Shown piece after piece: positions 15,249 to 24,721 of a DNA stretch of 64,000 nucleotides. The stretch's first letter is position 1. Each line of letters begins with the position of its first letter. Origin of the DNA: Humibacter albus DSM 18994 (GTDB lineage: Bacteria > Actinomycetota > Actinomycetes > Actinomycetales > Microbacteriaceae); the NCBI RefSeq assembly GCF_000421825.1, contig NZ_ATXT01000014.1, forward strand, positions 372,001 through 436,000. Reading direction: 5' to 3'. The notes under the pieces are model-generated. The model searched no databases, had not been told where the DNA came from, and was given only the letters and a program-made list of their open reading frames with translations. Position numbers and translations under genes: made by a program.

Positions 15249-18212
15249 GTGACATCCGAAGCACTCCGAGGCCCAGGACACCGCCGTCGCGCGGCCGTCT
15301 GGATCACGCTCGGAATCGTGGCCGCCCTGGTCATCGCCTTCTTCATCTTCTCCAGCCTCTATACCGACGTGCTCTGGTTCTCTCAGCTCGGCTACCTCGA
15401 GGTGCTCACCACGCAGTGGGCGGCCGGGGGAACCATGTTCCTCATCGGCTTCCTCGGCATGGCGGTGCCGGTGTGGCTGTGCATGTTCCTCGCGTACCGG
15501 CTGCGCCCGGTGTACGCGAAGCTCGACTCCGGGGTCGGGCGCTACCAGCAGGTGTTCGAGCCGCTGCGCAGGTTGGCGACCTACGGCATCCCGATCGTGT
15601 TCGGCCTCTTCGCGGGCGCGGCGTCGGCGAGCCAGTGGAAGGCCGCGGCGCTCTGGATCAACGGGGTGCCCTCGGGAACGACCGACGCCCAGTTCCATCT
15701 CGACACGTCGTTCTACATGTTCGCGCTGCCGTTCTACCGCAACGTGGTGGCGTTCCTCTCGGCTGTCACCATCATCGCGCTGCTCGCGACTTTCGCCACC
15801 AGTTACCTGTACGGCTCGGTGCGGGTGAATGGGCGTGAGGTGCGCATCTCGCGCGCGGCTCGTGTGCAGATCGCCGTGCTCGCCGCCGTCTACCTTCTGC
15901 TGCAGGCCGTGAGCATCTGGTTCGATCGGTACGCCACCGTCACGGATTCCGCCGTCAGCGGCAGCGTGAACGGCGCGGCCTACACCGCAGTCACGGCGAC
16001 CATTCCGGGCCGGGCGATCCTCGCCGGGATCGCAGCGGTCGTCGCCCTGCTCTTCGTGTTGACCGCGTTCATCGGCCGCTGGCGCTACCCGCTCGTTGGC
16101 ACCGCGCTGCTCATCGTCTCCGCGATCATCGTGGGCGTCATCTACCCGTGGGGCGTGCAGAAGCTCGTGGTCGCGCCGAGCGAGAAGACCGTGGAGGCCA
16201 CGTACATCAAGCGTTCCATCGAGGCCACGCGCAAGGCGTTCGACGTCGATGACGTCAAGGTGAGCACATACGACGCGAAGACCGACGCGAAACAAGGGGC
16301 GCTGCGCAAGGACGCCGACACGACGGCGAGCATCCGCATTCTCGATCCGTCCGTGGTCTCCGGCGCTTTCGCTCAGCTGCAGCAGTTCCGCCAGTACTAC
16401 GGCTTCGGTGACCAGCTCGATGTCGATCGGTACACGATCAATGGCAAGGAGCAGGACAGCGTCGTCGCAGTGCGCGAGCTGCATCAGTCAGGGCTGTCCG
16501 ATTCCGGCAAGTACAACGACACATTCGTCTACACGCACGGCTACGGCCTGGTGGCCGCCTACGGCAACAAGCGCGAGTCCGACGGCCAGCCCGACTTCTT
16601 CGAGTCGGGCATCCCCACCGCGGGCAAGCTCGGCAAGTATCAGGCGCGCGTGTACTTCGGCGAGGACTCGCCCCGGTATTCGATCGTCGGCGCTCCGGAG
16701 GGATCGAAGCCCGTCGAGCTCGACTATCCGGCCGGGTCCGGCGACAAGCAGGCCACGTACACCACCTATACGGGCGATGGCGGCCCGAAGCTCGACAACC
16801 TGTTTACGAGACTGGCGTACGCGATCAAGTTCCAGGATGAGCAGATCGTGCTCTCCGACGCTGTCAACAAAGACTCGCAGATCCTCTATAACCGCGACCC
16901 CATCTCTCGTGTGCGGCAGGCTGCGCCGTATCTCACGCTCGACAGCGACGCGTATCCGTCGGTCGTGAACGGCCGCATCGTGTGGATCGTCGACGGGTAC
17001 ACGACCAGCGACCAGTATCCGTACTCGCAGGAGGTGTCGTACGGCGACGCGATCGCTGACTCGCAACAGGCATCCACGGGTTACGGCATGGACAACGTGA
17101 ACTACATCCGCAACTCGGTGAAGGCCACGGTGGATGCCTACACCGGCAAGGTCACGCTGTATGCCTGGGACGCGTCGGATCCGGTGTTGAAGACCTGGGA
17201 GAAGGTCTTCCCGGGGACGGTCAAGTCGATGAAGTCGATGAGTGGCGCCCTGATGAGCCACGTGCGGTACCCGGCGGACCTGTTCAAGGTGCAGCGTGAC
17301 ATCCTCGCCCGCTATCACGTCACCGGTTCCGGTGCGTTCTTCTCCAGCACGGACGCCTGGCAGGTGCCGGACGACCCGAGCAGCTCGGATTCCACTTCGT
17401 TGCAGCCTCCGTACTACCTGACGATGCAGATGCCGGGCCAGAGCTCCCCGGAGTTCTCGCTGTACTCGACCTACATTCCGCAGTCGACGAGCGCTTCGAA
17501 CCGCAGCATTCTCAAGGGCTATCTCGCGGTGGACTCGAACGCCGGCAAGAAGTCGGGCACGAAGAGATCGGACTACGGGAAGCTGCGACTGCTGCGTCTG
17601 CCGTCGGATGACACGATCCCCGGTCCCGGACAGGTGCAGAACAACTTCGACTCCGATCCCAACGTGTCGACCGCGCTCAACCTGCTGAGACAGGGCTCGA
17701 CGAAGGTGATCAACGGCAACCTGCTGACCGTGCCGGTCGGCGGTGGTCTGCTCTACGTCGAACCGGTCTATGTGCAGTCCAGCGGGTCGACGAGTTACCC
17801 GCTACTGCAGAAGGTGCTCGTGGCGTTCGGCGACAAGATCGCGTTCGAAGACACTTTGGACGACGCGCTCGACGTGCTGTTCGGCGGCGACTCCGGGGCG
17901 ACCGCCGGCGACAAGGGTGCCGGTTCGTCCAGTGATACAGGGCAGAGCGGCGATACCGGATCCTCCGGCGGCGCCTCGGAAGGCTCGGGATCGTCGAACG
18001 GCTCCTCGCCCTCGCAGAACACCGACGAGCAGAAGCTGCAAGCGGCGCTCCAGGCGGCACAGCAAGACCTCGCCGACCGGGAGGCCGCGCTGAAGAAGGG
18101 CGACTGGGCCGCGTACGGCGACGCGGACGCCAAGCTGCAGAAGGACATCGCCGCGGCGCAGGCCGCGTCGGACGCGATCTCGAAGGACACGTCGTCCACG
18201 AAGTCGAAGTAG
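15249..18212 (+). CDS. UPF0182 family large membrane protein
   Basis: 987 residues from a GTG at 15249 with GAAGAGGA in front. An ATG at 15177 in the same frame is less likely because family members begin just before RRAAVWITLGIVAALVIA. Seven membrane segments lie in the first about 330 residues (TM1 plus SSLYTDVLWFSQLGYLEVL signature). A very large extracytoplasmic domain of about 500 residues follows, then a Ser/Gly/Asp-rich linker and an alanine-rich coiled coil (QAALQAAQQDLADREAALKK) near the end. The family is universal in actinobacteria and its function is unknown. Confidence 0.9.
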   Translation: MTSEALRGPGHRRRAAVWITLGIVAALVIAFFIFSSLYTDVLWFSQLGYLEVLTTQWAAGGTMFLIGFLGMAVPVWLCMFLAYRLRPVYAKLDSGVGRYQQVFEPLRRLATYGIPIVFGLFAGAASASQWKAAALWINGVPSGTTDAQFHLDTSFYMFALPFYRNVVAFLSAVTIIALLATFATSYLYGSVRVNGREVRISRAARVQIAVLAAVYLLLQAVSIWFDRYATVTDSAVSGSVNGAAYTAVTATIPGRAILAGIAAVVALLFVLTAFIGRWRYPLVGTALLIVSAIIVGVIYPWGVQKLVVAPSEKTVEATYIKRSIEATRKAFDVDDVKVSTYDAKTDAKQGALRKDADTTASIRILDPSVVSGAFAQLQQFRQYYGFGDQLDVDRYTINGKEQDSVVAVRELHQSGLSDSGKYNDTFVYTHGYGLVAAYGNKRESDGQPDFFESGIPTAGKLGKYQARVYFGEDSPRYSIVGAPEGSKPVELDYPAGSGDKQATYTTYTGDGGPKLDNLFTRLAYAIKFQDEQIVLSDAVNKDSQILYNRDPISRVRQAAPYLTLDSDAYPSVVNGRIVWIVDGYTTSDQYPYSQEVSYGDAIADSQQASTGYGMDNVNYIRNSVKATVDAYTGKVTLYAWDASDPVLKTWEKVFPGTVKSMKSMSGALMSHVRYPADLFKVQRDILARYHVTGSGAFFSSTDAWQVPDDPSSSDSTSLQPPYYLTMQMPGQSSPEFSLYSTYIPQSTSASNRSILKGYLAVDSNAGKKSGTKRSDYGKLRLLRLPSDDTIPGPGQVQNNFDSDPNVSTALNLLRQGSTKVINGNLLTVPVGGGLLYVEPVYVQSSGSTSYPLLQKVLVAFGDKIAFEDTLDDALDVLFGGDSGATAGDKGAGSSSDTGQSGDTGSSGGASEGSGSSNGSSPSQNTDEQKLQAALQAAQQDLADREAALKKGDWAAYGDADAKLQKDIAAAQAASDAISKDTSSTKSK

Positions 18213-18216
18213 CGTC

Positions 18217-19188
18217 GTGGCACGCATTCTGACCGTTCTCGACGATTACCAGGGTGCGGCGCTCGCCTCGGCGGACTGGAGTGCGCTCGATGCCAGGCGC
18301 GGTGGCGAGTTCGAGATCGACGTCGTGACCGAACACCTCGCCGGCGACGAACTGCGACAGCGGATCGTCTCCAGCGAGGTGATCGTGGCGATGCGCGAGC
18401 GCACGCCGTTCCCCGTTGGCCTGTTCGAGTCGCTGCCCGCGCTGCGACTGCTCGTCACGACCGGCATGCGCAACGCGTCGATCGATCTGGATGCCGCCAC
18501 CCGGCACGGCGTCACCGTGTGCGGAACCGGGTCGGCCGGCAACGGCGTCGTCGAGCTCGTTTTCGGCATGGCGATTGCCTTGATGCGGAACTTCGCCGGC
18601 GAGGACGCGGCGATCCGTGCCGGCGGCTGGCAGCACACGATCGGCCAGGGGCTGGCGGGCCGAACACTCGGCATCCTCGGGCTGGGGCGCCTCGGCATTC
18701 CCGTGGCGCGGCTCGGGCGCGCGTTCGGCATGGAGGTGGTCGCGTGGAGCCGCTCGCTCACGCGCGAGCGGGCCGCTGAGCACGGCGTGACGGCGGTCTC
18801 CCGCGACAGGCTGTTCAGCGAGCCGGACGTGCTGACGATCCACCTGCCGCTGAACGACACGACCCGCGCCATCATCGGGGCGCGGGAGTTCGCGGCCATG
18901 CGCGACGACGCCTACCTGATCAACACGTCGCGCGGCCCTATCGTCGACGAGACCGCCCTGGTGAACGCGCTCCGCACAGGCGAGATCGCGGGCGCCGCGC
19001 TCGACGTGTACGACACGGAGCCGCTCCCCGCGGATCATCCGCTGCGCTCGGCGCCTCGCACCCTCCTGCTGCCGCACATCGGGTACGTCACGACCGACAA
19101 CTATCGCGCCTTCTACGGCGACGCGGTGGACGACGTTCGTGCGTATCTGGCCGGGCAGCCGGTGCGGGTGATCGCGGCGCCGGCGTGA
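18217..19188 (+). CDS. D-isomer-specific 2-hydroxyacid dehydrogenase family protein
   Basis: 323 residues from a GTG just 4 nt after the UPF0182 stop. The NAD Rossmann motif is GILGLGRLGIPVARLGRAFG (about residues 148-167). The catalytic Arg lies in INTSRGPIVDE, a Glu follows in the linker (DVYDTEPLP), and the catalytic His is in LPHIGYVT. The family reduces 2-keto acids to D-2-hydroxy acids or acts on phosphoglycerate. This one is shorter than SerA and has no ACT domain. Substrate not predictable from context. Confidence 0.88.
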   Translation: MARILTVLDDYQGAALASADWSALDARRGGEFEIDVVTEHLAGDELRQRIVSSEVIVAMRERTPFPVGLFESLPALRLLVTTGMRNASIDLDAATRHGVTVCGTGSAGNGVVELVFGMAIALMRNFAGEDAAIRAGGWQHTIGQGLAGRTLGILGLGRLGIPVARLGRAFGMEVVAWSRSLTRERAAEHGVTAVSRDRLFSEPDVLTIHLPLNDTTRAIIGAREFAAMRDDAYLINTSRGPIVDETALVNALRTGEIAGAALDVYDTEPLPADHPLRSAPRTLLLPHIGYVTTDNYRAFYGDAVDDVRAYLAGQPVRVIAAPA

Positions 19189-19275
19189 GGCGCGTCTCGT
19201 CGCCGACCGTGTGACGTCGGCGCGCGGAGCCGGGCCGGCCGGTCCTGGGACGCGCGGGTCGATAATCTGACGCTC

Positions 19276-20052
19276 ATGACCGAAACATCCGCCTCGCCGT
19301 TCGACCTCTCCGGAACGTCCGTGCTCGTGACCGGGGCGCGACGCGGCCTGGGGCGCGCCACCGCAGTGGAGTTCGCCCGCGCGGGTGCGGACGTGGCCAT
19401 CGGGCTGCGTGACGTGCGGGATGACGCGGGGCTGGCATCCGAGATCGAGGGCTTCGGGGTGCGCGCTCTCAGCGTCGAGCTCGACGTGACTGATCTGGCC
19501 GGCGGCAGAAGAGCCATCGACCGCGTCGTGGATGAGTACGGCCGGCTGGACACGCTCGTGAACAACGCGGGCGGCGGCATCATGGGCGCCGCGATCGACG
19601 TCACCGAAGACGACTTCGACGTCGTGTGGCGGCTGAACACGAAGTCCACGTTCTTCCTGTCACAGCACGCGGCCAGGCGCATGAGGGATGCCGGTGGCGG
19701 CTCGATCGTGAACGTCGCCTCGCAGGCCGGGCTCGTCGCGTTGCCGGGGGAGTCGTCGTACTGCGTGGCCAAGGCTGCCGTGGTGCACATGACCCGGTGC
19801 CACGCGGTGGAGTGGGGCGAGTACGGCATCCGCGTGAATGCGCTCGCACCGACCTTCATCGAGACGGATGGCACTCAGACAGCGCTGTCGGATCCGGAGT
19901 TCCGCGCGGACACGCTCGAGCGCATCGCCGCGTTGCATCGCATCGGAGTACCGCGTGAGGTCTCCGGCGCCGCCGTGTTCCTCGCCTCGCCGGCGGCGTC
20001 GCTCATCACCGGGCAGACGCTGGCGATCGACGGAGGCTGGACCTCGCGTTAG
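19276..20052 (+). CDS. SDR-family oxidoreductase (FabG-like)
   Basis: 258 residues. The classical short-chain dehydrogenase pattern is complete: cofactor motif TGARRGLGRA (19-28), NNAGGG, catalytic Ser in NVASQAG, YCVAKAA (Tyr-x3-Lys, about residue 161) and a C-terminal GQTLAIDGGW. The Arg residues after TGA suggest NADP preference. Probable sugar-acid, polyol or ketone reductase. GATAAT (19261-19266) precedes the ATG by 9 nt, so the transcript would start at or just before the start codon. Confidence 0.88.
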   Translation: MTETSASPFDLSGTSVLVTGARRGLGRATAVEFARAGADVAIGLRDVRDDAGLASEIEGFGVRALSVELDVTDLAGGRRAIDRVVDEYGRLDTLVNNAGGGIMGAAIDVTEDDFDVVWRLNTKSTFFLSQHAARRMRDAGGGSIVNVASQAGLVALPGESSYCVAKAAVVHMTRCHAVEWGEYGIRVNALAPTFIETDGTQTALSDPEFRADTLERIAALHRIGVPREVSGAAVFLASPAASLITGQTLAIDGGWTSR

Positions 20053-20104
20053 GTACCGGCTCGCGCATCAGGCCCGGCCTGGGGCGTGGGATATCGCTCG
20101 ACCC

Positions 20105-20863
20105 TCAGCCGACGGCGTGCACCCGCGCGAGGAACTCGCGGGTCTCCGGATGCTCGGGGTCGTCGAACACCTGCTCCGGCGGTCCCTGCTCCACGAGCAC
20201 CCCGTTCTTGAGGAACACCACGAGATCGGCGGCTCGCCGGGCGAACGACATCTCGTGCGTCGCCATCACCATGGTCGATCCGGTGCTCTTGAGGCCGGCG
20301 ACCAGGTCGAGCACCTCGCCGACGAGCTGGGGATCGAGGGCACTGGTGATCTCATCCAGGAGCAGCAGTTCGGGGCTGCTCGCGATCGCGCGCACGATGG
20401 CCACGCGCTGCTGCTGGCCGCCGGAGAGCCGGTCGGGGTAGGAGCGCAGCTTGTCGGCGAGGCCGATGCGGCCGAGGAGCTCGACGGCGATGCGCTCGGC
20501 CTCGTCCTTCGGCATGCCGTGCACCCTGCGGTTGGCCAGCGTCACGTTGTCGAGCACCGTGAGGTGCGGAAAGAGGTTGAACTGCTGGAACACCACGCCG
20601 ATGCGAGCGCGCGTGGCATCCACGTCGACTCGGGGGTCGCTGATGTCCTGGCCCCTGAGGAAGATCTGACCGTCGTCGATCTGCTCGAGCAGATTGACGG
20701 TCTTCAGCAGCGTGGACTTGCCCGAGCCGCTCGCCCCGATGAGCACGACCACCTGGTGGCGGTGCACGTCGAGGTCGACGCCTCGCAGCACCGTGTTCTC
20801 GCCGAACGCCTTGTAGACGCCGCGCATGCTGAGCACGGGAGCGCCGGAGTCCGTGTCACTCAC
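20105..20863 (-). CDS. polar amino-acid ABC transporter, ATP-binding protein
   Basis: 252 residues from a GTG that overlaps the permease stop (GTGA). Walker A GASGSGKST (43-51), Q-loop FQQFNLFPHL, signature LSGGQQQRVAI, Walker B LLLLDEITSALDPQ and switch His in ATHEMSFA are all intact. The sequence is of the GlnQ/HisP class. It energises uptake through the neighbouring permease and lipoprotein. It is the last gene of a three-gene minus-strand operon and converges on the SDR gene after 52 bp. Confidence 0.93.
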   Translation of the reverse strand: MSDTDSGAPVLSMRGVYKAFGENTVLRGVDLDVHRHQVVVLIGASGSGKSTLLKTVNLLEQIDDGQIFLRGQDISDPRVDVDATRARIGVVFQQFNLFPHLTVLDNVTLANRRVHGMPKDEAERIAVELLGRIGLADKLRSYPDRLSGGQQQRVAIVRAIASSPELLLLDEITSALDPQLVGEVLDLVAGLKSTGSTMVMATHEMSFARRAADLVVFLKNGVLVEQGPPEQVFDDPEHPETREFLARVHAVG

Positions 20864-21783
20864 ACCGCACCCCCCGTCTGCTCGCGTCGCTGCGCACGCG
20901 CCGTGTACCAGTCCGTGAGCCGGATCATCGGCCAACTGAGCAGCACGAAAAGCAGACCCGCCACGACGTACGCGGTGAAGTTGTAGGTCTCCGCGACGTT
21001 GATCTGGGCCGCACGCACGGCATCCACCGCGCCGAGCACCGAGATGAGGCCGACATCTTTTTGCATCGAGACGAAGTCGTTCATGAGCGCCGGTGTCACT
21101 TTGCGGATGCCCTGTGGGAACACCACGAGCCGCAGCGTCTGACCGTGCGTGAGGCCGAGCGACCGGGCGGCGTAACGCTGCGACGGATGCACCGCCTCCA
21201 TTCCCGCGCGCAGCACCTCGGCGACGTAGGCCGAGTAGCAGAGCACGAGCGCGATCGTGCCCCACACCTGGGCCGGCACGCGAGGGAAGACCCCGAGCGC
21301 CGGGATGCCGAAGCCCACCAGGTAGAGCACGATCAGCACCGGTAGGCCACGGAACAGGTCGGTGTAGGCGGTGGTGAGGAACCGCAGCGGGAACCACACC
21401 GGTGACCGCAGCGAGCGCACCGTCGCGAGCAGCGTGGCCACGATCGCGACGCCGATGGAGGCGAAGAACAGCACCTGGATGTTCGTCCAGAGCCCCAGCA
21501 GCACGCTCGGCAGTGCCTCCCAGGCCGTCTTCGGATCGAAGAACGACTGCTGCACGAGCGCCCAGCCGGGTGTGTTGACGATCGCGATCCACACGATCAC
21601 CGCGACGACGACGGTACTGACCAGTGCGATCAGCACCGAGCGCGCGGACTGCTTCTTGCGGAAGCGCGCGCGGTCGAGTGCGACCTGACTCGGCTGGTGC
21701 GGCGCGGCATCCGCCGTCGAGACGCGCCCCGACTCCGCCGACACGTCGGTCGGCGGAGTCGGGGCGGGAGAAGTGGAAGTCAC
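20860..21783 (-). CDS. polar amino-acid ABC transporter, permease
   Basis: 307 residues. A hydrophilic tail of about 45 residues precedes about five to six membrane segments. The EAA loop that docks the ATPase reads QRYAARSLGLTHGQTLRLVV. LFRGLPVLIVLYLVGFG is the HisMQ-family motif. One permease gene is present, so the channel is probably a homodimer. The GTG start is poorly supported by a ribosome site but no better start exists. The lipoprotein gene lies 34 bp upstream in the same operon. Confidence 0.92.
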   Translation of the reverse strand: MTSTSPAPTPPTDVSAESGRVSTADAAPHQPSQVALDRARFRKKQSARSVLIALVSTVVVAVIVWIAIVNTPGWALVQQSFFDPKTAWEALPSVLLGLWTNIQVLFFASIGVAIVATLLATVRSLRSPVWFPLRFLTTAYTDLFRGLPVLIVLYLVGFGIPALGVFPRVPAQVWGTIALVLCYSAYVAEVLRAGMEAVHPSQRYAARSLGLTHGQTLRLVVFPQGIRKVTPALMNDFVSMQKDVGLISVLGAVDAVRAAQINVAETYNFTAYVVAGLLFVLLSWPMIRLTDWYTARAQRREQTGGAV

Positions 21784-21817
21784 GGTGGAGACGGTACTGC
21801 CTGTCGGGATGCGGCGA

Positions 21818-22657
21818 CTACTTGAACGTGGGGACGTGCACGCTGTCGGAGAGCCACTTCTTCTGCAGGTCGGCCAGCGTGCCGTTCTTGCGCAGGGCGT
21901 TCACGGCCGCCGTGACTTTCTTGGTCTCGGGCGAGTTCTTCTGCAGCACGAGGCCGTAGTCGTCACCACCGGCGGTGTCGGAGAACTGGCCGACGACGAC
22001 GGCGTTCTTCAGCTGGGCGCTCGTGATGTAGAAGGCGGCGGGGAGGTCGACGGCGATCGCGTCGATCTGCTTGCTCTTCAGCGCCTGCACGGCGTCGTCT
22101 TCGGAGTTGAAGACGGCGGGGGAACCTCCGACCTCCTTCATCAGCACGTCGTAGCTGGTCGTGCCGGCCGGGACGCCGATCTTGTAGCCCTTCAAGGCAG
22201 CGGCGCTCGTCGCAGAAGCGATGGGCGTGCCCTTGTAGGCGACGATCGCCTGCGTCGTCGTGTAGTACGGCGACGAGAAGTCGACGGCCTTCTTGCGCTT
22301 GTCGGTGATGCTGAACTGCTGCAGGTTGAAGTCCCAGTCCTTCGCGCCCGGTGCGATCGCCTGGTCGAAACCGGTGCGCACCCACGTCACCTCGCTCTTG
22401 GAGAAGCCGAGCTGCTTCGCCACCGCGTATGCCACGGCGGATTCGAAGCCCTTGCCGGACTGCGGCTTGTTGTCGAGCACCCACGGCGAATAGGCGGGCT
22501 GGCCGGTGGCGATGGTGAGCTTGCCTTCCGTCACGGTCTGCAGGCCGTGCGTGGTCGTGGCCGAGTCGGAGCTGCAAGCGCTCAGTGCGACGAGGGCGGC
22601 AGCAGCGACGGCAGCGGCGAGGCCGAGACGCGTGCGGCGACGAGGAGTGCGAGACAC
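21818..22657 (-). CDS. polar amino-acid ABC transporter, substrate-binding lipoprotein
   Basis: 279 residues. The signal peptide has a twin-basic start (RTPRRRTRLG) and lipobox LSAC with Cys28 as the lipidated residue. The mature part is a type-2 periplasmic binding domain of the SBP_bac_3 class (FESAVAYAVAKQLGF, then WDFNLQQFSITDKRKKAVDF, GVPAGTTSYDVL). Specificity among amino acids cannot be told. The GTG at 22657 is preceded by AAAGGG at 7 nt. It is the first gene of the operon. Confidence 0.92.
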   Translation of the reverse strand: MSRTPRRRTRLGLAAAVAAAALVALSACSSDSATTTHGLQTVTEGKLTIATGQPAYSPWVLDNKPQSGKGFESAVAYAVAKQLGFSKSEVTWVRTGFDQAIAPGAKDWDFNLQQFSITDKRKKAVDFSSPYYTTTQAIVAYKGTPIASATSAAALKGYKIGVPAGTTSYDVLMKEVGGSPAVFNSEDDAVQALKSKQIDAIAVDLPAAFYITSAQLKNAVVVGQFSDTAGGDDYGLVLQKNSPETKKVTAAVNALRKNGTLADLQKKWLSDSVHVPTFK

Positions 22658-22988
22658 AGGAGGACCCTTTCATGAAGGGGGAGCGGGTTCGGGTGAGGGA
22701 GTCGCGCCGTTGCGATGCTCGAAACGATTCTACGGATGCGCGCGACAGCCGGCGATTCTCGGTTACCTCGCGTGACCGGCGCTGCCCGTATCGGGCGTCC
22801 GATTTCGGGCGCTGCCCGTCGCCTGATATGTCGTAGGGGTGAACATATGAGATAGCGTGAATGCGTCGGCGTTCACCGCTCACGTCCGTCGACTCCACCA
22901 TCGCCTCCGTCGTCGAGCCCGACTCCTCGCCAGCGTCGGACTCACGGGTGAGCGGTGTCATCGTCGCCGAGACGTCGGAAGGTTCCGT
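22658..22988. other. 331-bp divergent intergenic region between ABC transporter and MFS gene, with a direct repeat
   Basis: No gene is supported here. The 12-bp element GGCGCTGCCCGT occurs at 22778-22789 and again at 22808-22819, starts 30 bp apart, about three helical turns and so on the same DNA face. This is compatible with a regulator that binds as a tandem pair. Near 22838-22860 the sequence becomes A/T-richer (GAACATATGAGATAG, containing the palindrome CATATG), which may hold the MFS promoter. Confidence 0.4.
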
Positions 22989-24260
22989 ATGCGCGATTCG
23001 AAGCAGGCCGCGCCCGACGGCGAGCTCGTCCCGCGTCGTTTCGCGGCGCTGCGCAACCGAGACTCCCGACCGTACCTTTTCACCTCGGGGCTGTCGATGA
23101 TGGCCGACAACACCGAGCACGTGATCACGTACTGGGTGCTGTGGCAGACATTCCACTCGCCGGCGCTGGTCGGATTTCAGATCATCAGCCACTGGCTGCC
23201 GTTTCTCCTGTTGTCGGTGTGGACGGGCACTCTGGCCGAGAAATACGACTGCCGCCGCCTCATCCAGGCCGCTCAAGGCCTCTTCATGCTCGTCTCAGCA
23301 CTGTGGGGCGTGCTCTTCCTCACGGACAGCCTGACGGTCTGGGCGGCGTGCATCCTGCTCGTGCTGCACGGCACGGCGGGCTCGCTCTGGGGCCCGGCCG
23401 AACAGCTGATGCTGCACGATTTCGTCGACCGCACGGAACTGCCCAGCGCGGTGCGGCTCAACGCGACCTTTCAGAGTCTCGGCATCCTGTTCGGGCCTGT
23501 GGTGGGCTCCGCTCTGCTCCTCGGGCTCGGCGCCACGGGCGGCATCTTCGTGAACGTGCTCCTTTACGTGCCGATGATGGTGCTGATGTTCCGCACCCGG
23601 TTCACTGGTCACCTGCGGGACGGGAACTCGATCGGCGAGAAGGCGAGAATCCGCCTGCGCGACACCGTGAGCGTGCTGCGCCGCATTCGTTCGAATCGCC
23701 TGATCATCGCGATGATCATCATCTCCGGGCTGACGGCGCTGACCGTGGGCAACGCTCTCCAGTCGTCGATGCCTGCATTCGCGGCACGACTCGGTGCCGG
23801 CTCCGACGGCGATCTCACCTACGGTGTGCTGCTGTTCGCCATGGGCCTGGGCGGTGTGCTCGGCGGATTCCTGCTCGAGGCGACCGGAGTCATCCGTCCG
23901 ACACTGCGTTCCGCAGTCCTGTCCACCGTGCTGTTCGGAGCCGCGATCGTCGTCTTCGCGCTGACCGACGACTATGCCATCGCGGTCGCTTCACTCGTGC
24001 TGGCCGGATGCGGGGAGATCGCGTCGTTGTCGATCACGCAGAGTGTGGTGCAACTGGAAGCACCGGCGGGCGAACGCGGGCGAACGCTCGGCGTGTACGG
24101 CATGTTCGCCTCCGGTCTGCGCACGGGTGGCGGAATCACGATGGGAGCGCTCGGAGCCTTCGTCGGCGTGACCTCGGCCGTCGGAGTGTTCGCCGCCGTG
24201 CTCGTCGTGGGCGTGCTCGGGGCGTGGTGGTACGCGGCGACCTCGCGGCGCACGGCCTAA
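22989..24260 (+). CDS. MFS transporter, DHA3 (EntS-like) type
   Basis: 423 residues from the ATG at 22989, preceded by GGAAGG at 7 nt. Hydrophobic segments for 12 helices are visible. The first loop TGTLAEKYDCRRLIQAAQG and the paired WGPAEQLMLHDFV / LNATFQSLGILFGPVVGSAL blocks are typical of the DHA3 group (enterobactin and macrolide exporters). Substrate unknown. An in-frame extension back to 22857 lacks support. The stop overlaps the convergent cupin stop. Confidence 0.85.
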   Translation: MRDSKQAAPDGELVPRRFAALRNRDSRPYLFTSGLSMMADNTEHVITYWVLWQTFHSPALVGFQIISHWLPFLLLSVWTGTLAEKYDCRRLIQAAQGLFMLVSALWGVLFLTDSLTVWAACILLVLHGTAGSLWGPAEQLMLHDFVDRTELPSAVRLNATFQSLGILFGPVVGSALLLGLGATGGIFVNVLLYVPMMVLMFRTRFTGHLRDGNSIGEKARIRLRDTVSVLRRIRSNRLIIAMIIISGLTALTVGNALQSSMPAFAARLGAGSDGDLTYGVLLFAMGLGGVLGGFLLEATGVIRPTLRSAVLSTVLFGAAIVVFALTDDYAIAVASLVLAGCGEIASLSITQSVVQLEAPAGERGRTLGVYGMFASGLRTGGGITMGALGAFVGVTSAVGVFAAVLVVGVLGAWWYAATSRRTA

Positions 24261-24721
24261 GAGTCTCGGGGGGAGCCGAGCGCCCAGTCGTCGAAACTGA
24301 ACTCGGGCGAGACGACGCAGCTGACGAGCGTCTCGCCGTCGGCGGGCAGCGTCCGCTGCCATGTTCCTGCAGGAACGACTGCCTGGGCACGGTCGCCGGA
24401 GAGGATGTCGGGGCCGAGCGTCGTCGTCTCGCCCGCGAGCGGTACTTCGCCGTCTCCGCCGAGTTGCAGCGTGATCGTGCCGGGACCGTGCCAGAGCCAG
24501 ATCTCGTCGGACTGCACGACGTGCCAGGCGGAGGCGTCGCCGTCCTCGAGCAGGTAATGGATCAGGGATGCCGCTGCTCGCTCGCCTCGGGGCAGCTGGA
24601 TCGCCACGGGCGACGTCCAGGTGCGTCGGAACCAGCCCCCCTCGGGGTGGGGCTCGAGCCCGAGGCGCTGCGCGGTGGCAGGACGGACAGGTTCGTCGTG
24701 GGCGGCGTCGTCGTTGTTCAT
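24257..24721 (-). CDS. cupin-domain protein (DUF985 / cupin_5)
   Basis: 154 residues with the DUF985 opening LGLEPHPEGGWFRRTW and the cupin core SLIHYLLEDGDASAWHVVQS followed by EIWLWHGPG. These proteins form a single beta-barrel and are often annotated as sugar epimerase-like, but no activity is firmly known. The ATG overlaps the amidohydrolase stop (ATGA), so it is the last gene of the SAHH-like / amidohydrolase / cupin operon. Confidence 0.85.
   Translation of the reverse strand: MNNDDAAHDEPVRPATAQRLGLEPHPEGGWFRRTWTSPVAIQLPRGERAAASLIHYLLEDGDASAWHVVQSDEIWLWHGPGTITLQLGGDGEVPLAGETTTLGPDILSGDRAQAVVPAGTWQRTLPADGETLVSCVVSPEFSFDDWALGSPRDS

Noticed and set aside
22857-22988. Longer N-terminus for the DHA3 MFS protein
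   Set aside because: The extra 44 residues are Arg/His-rich and precede a good ribosome site and ATG at 22989.
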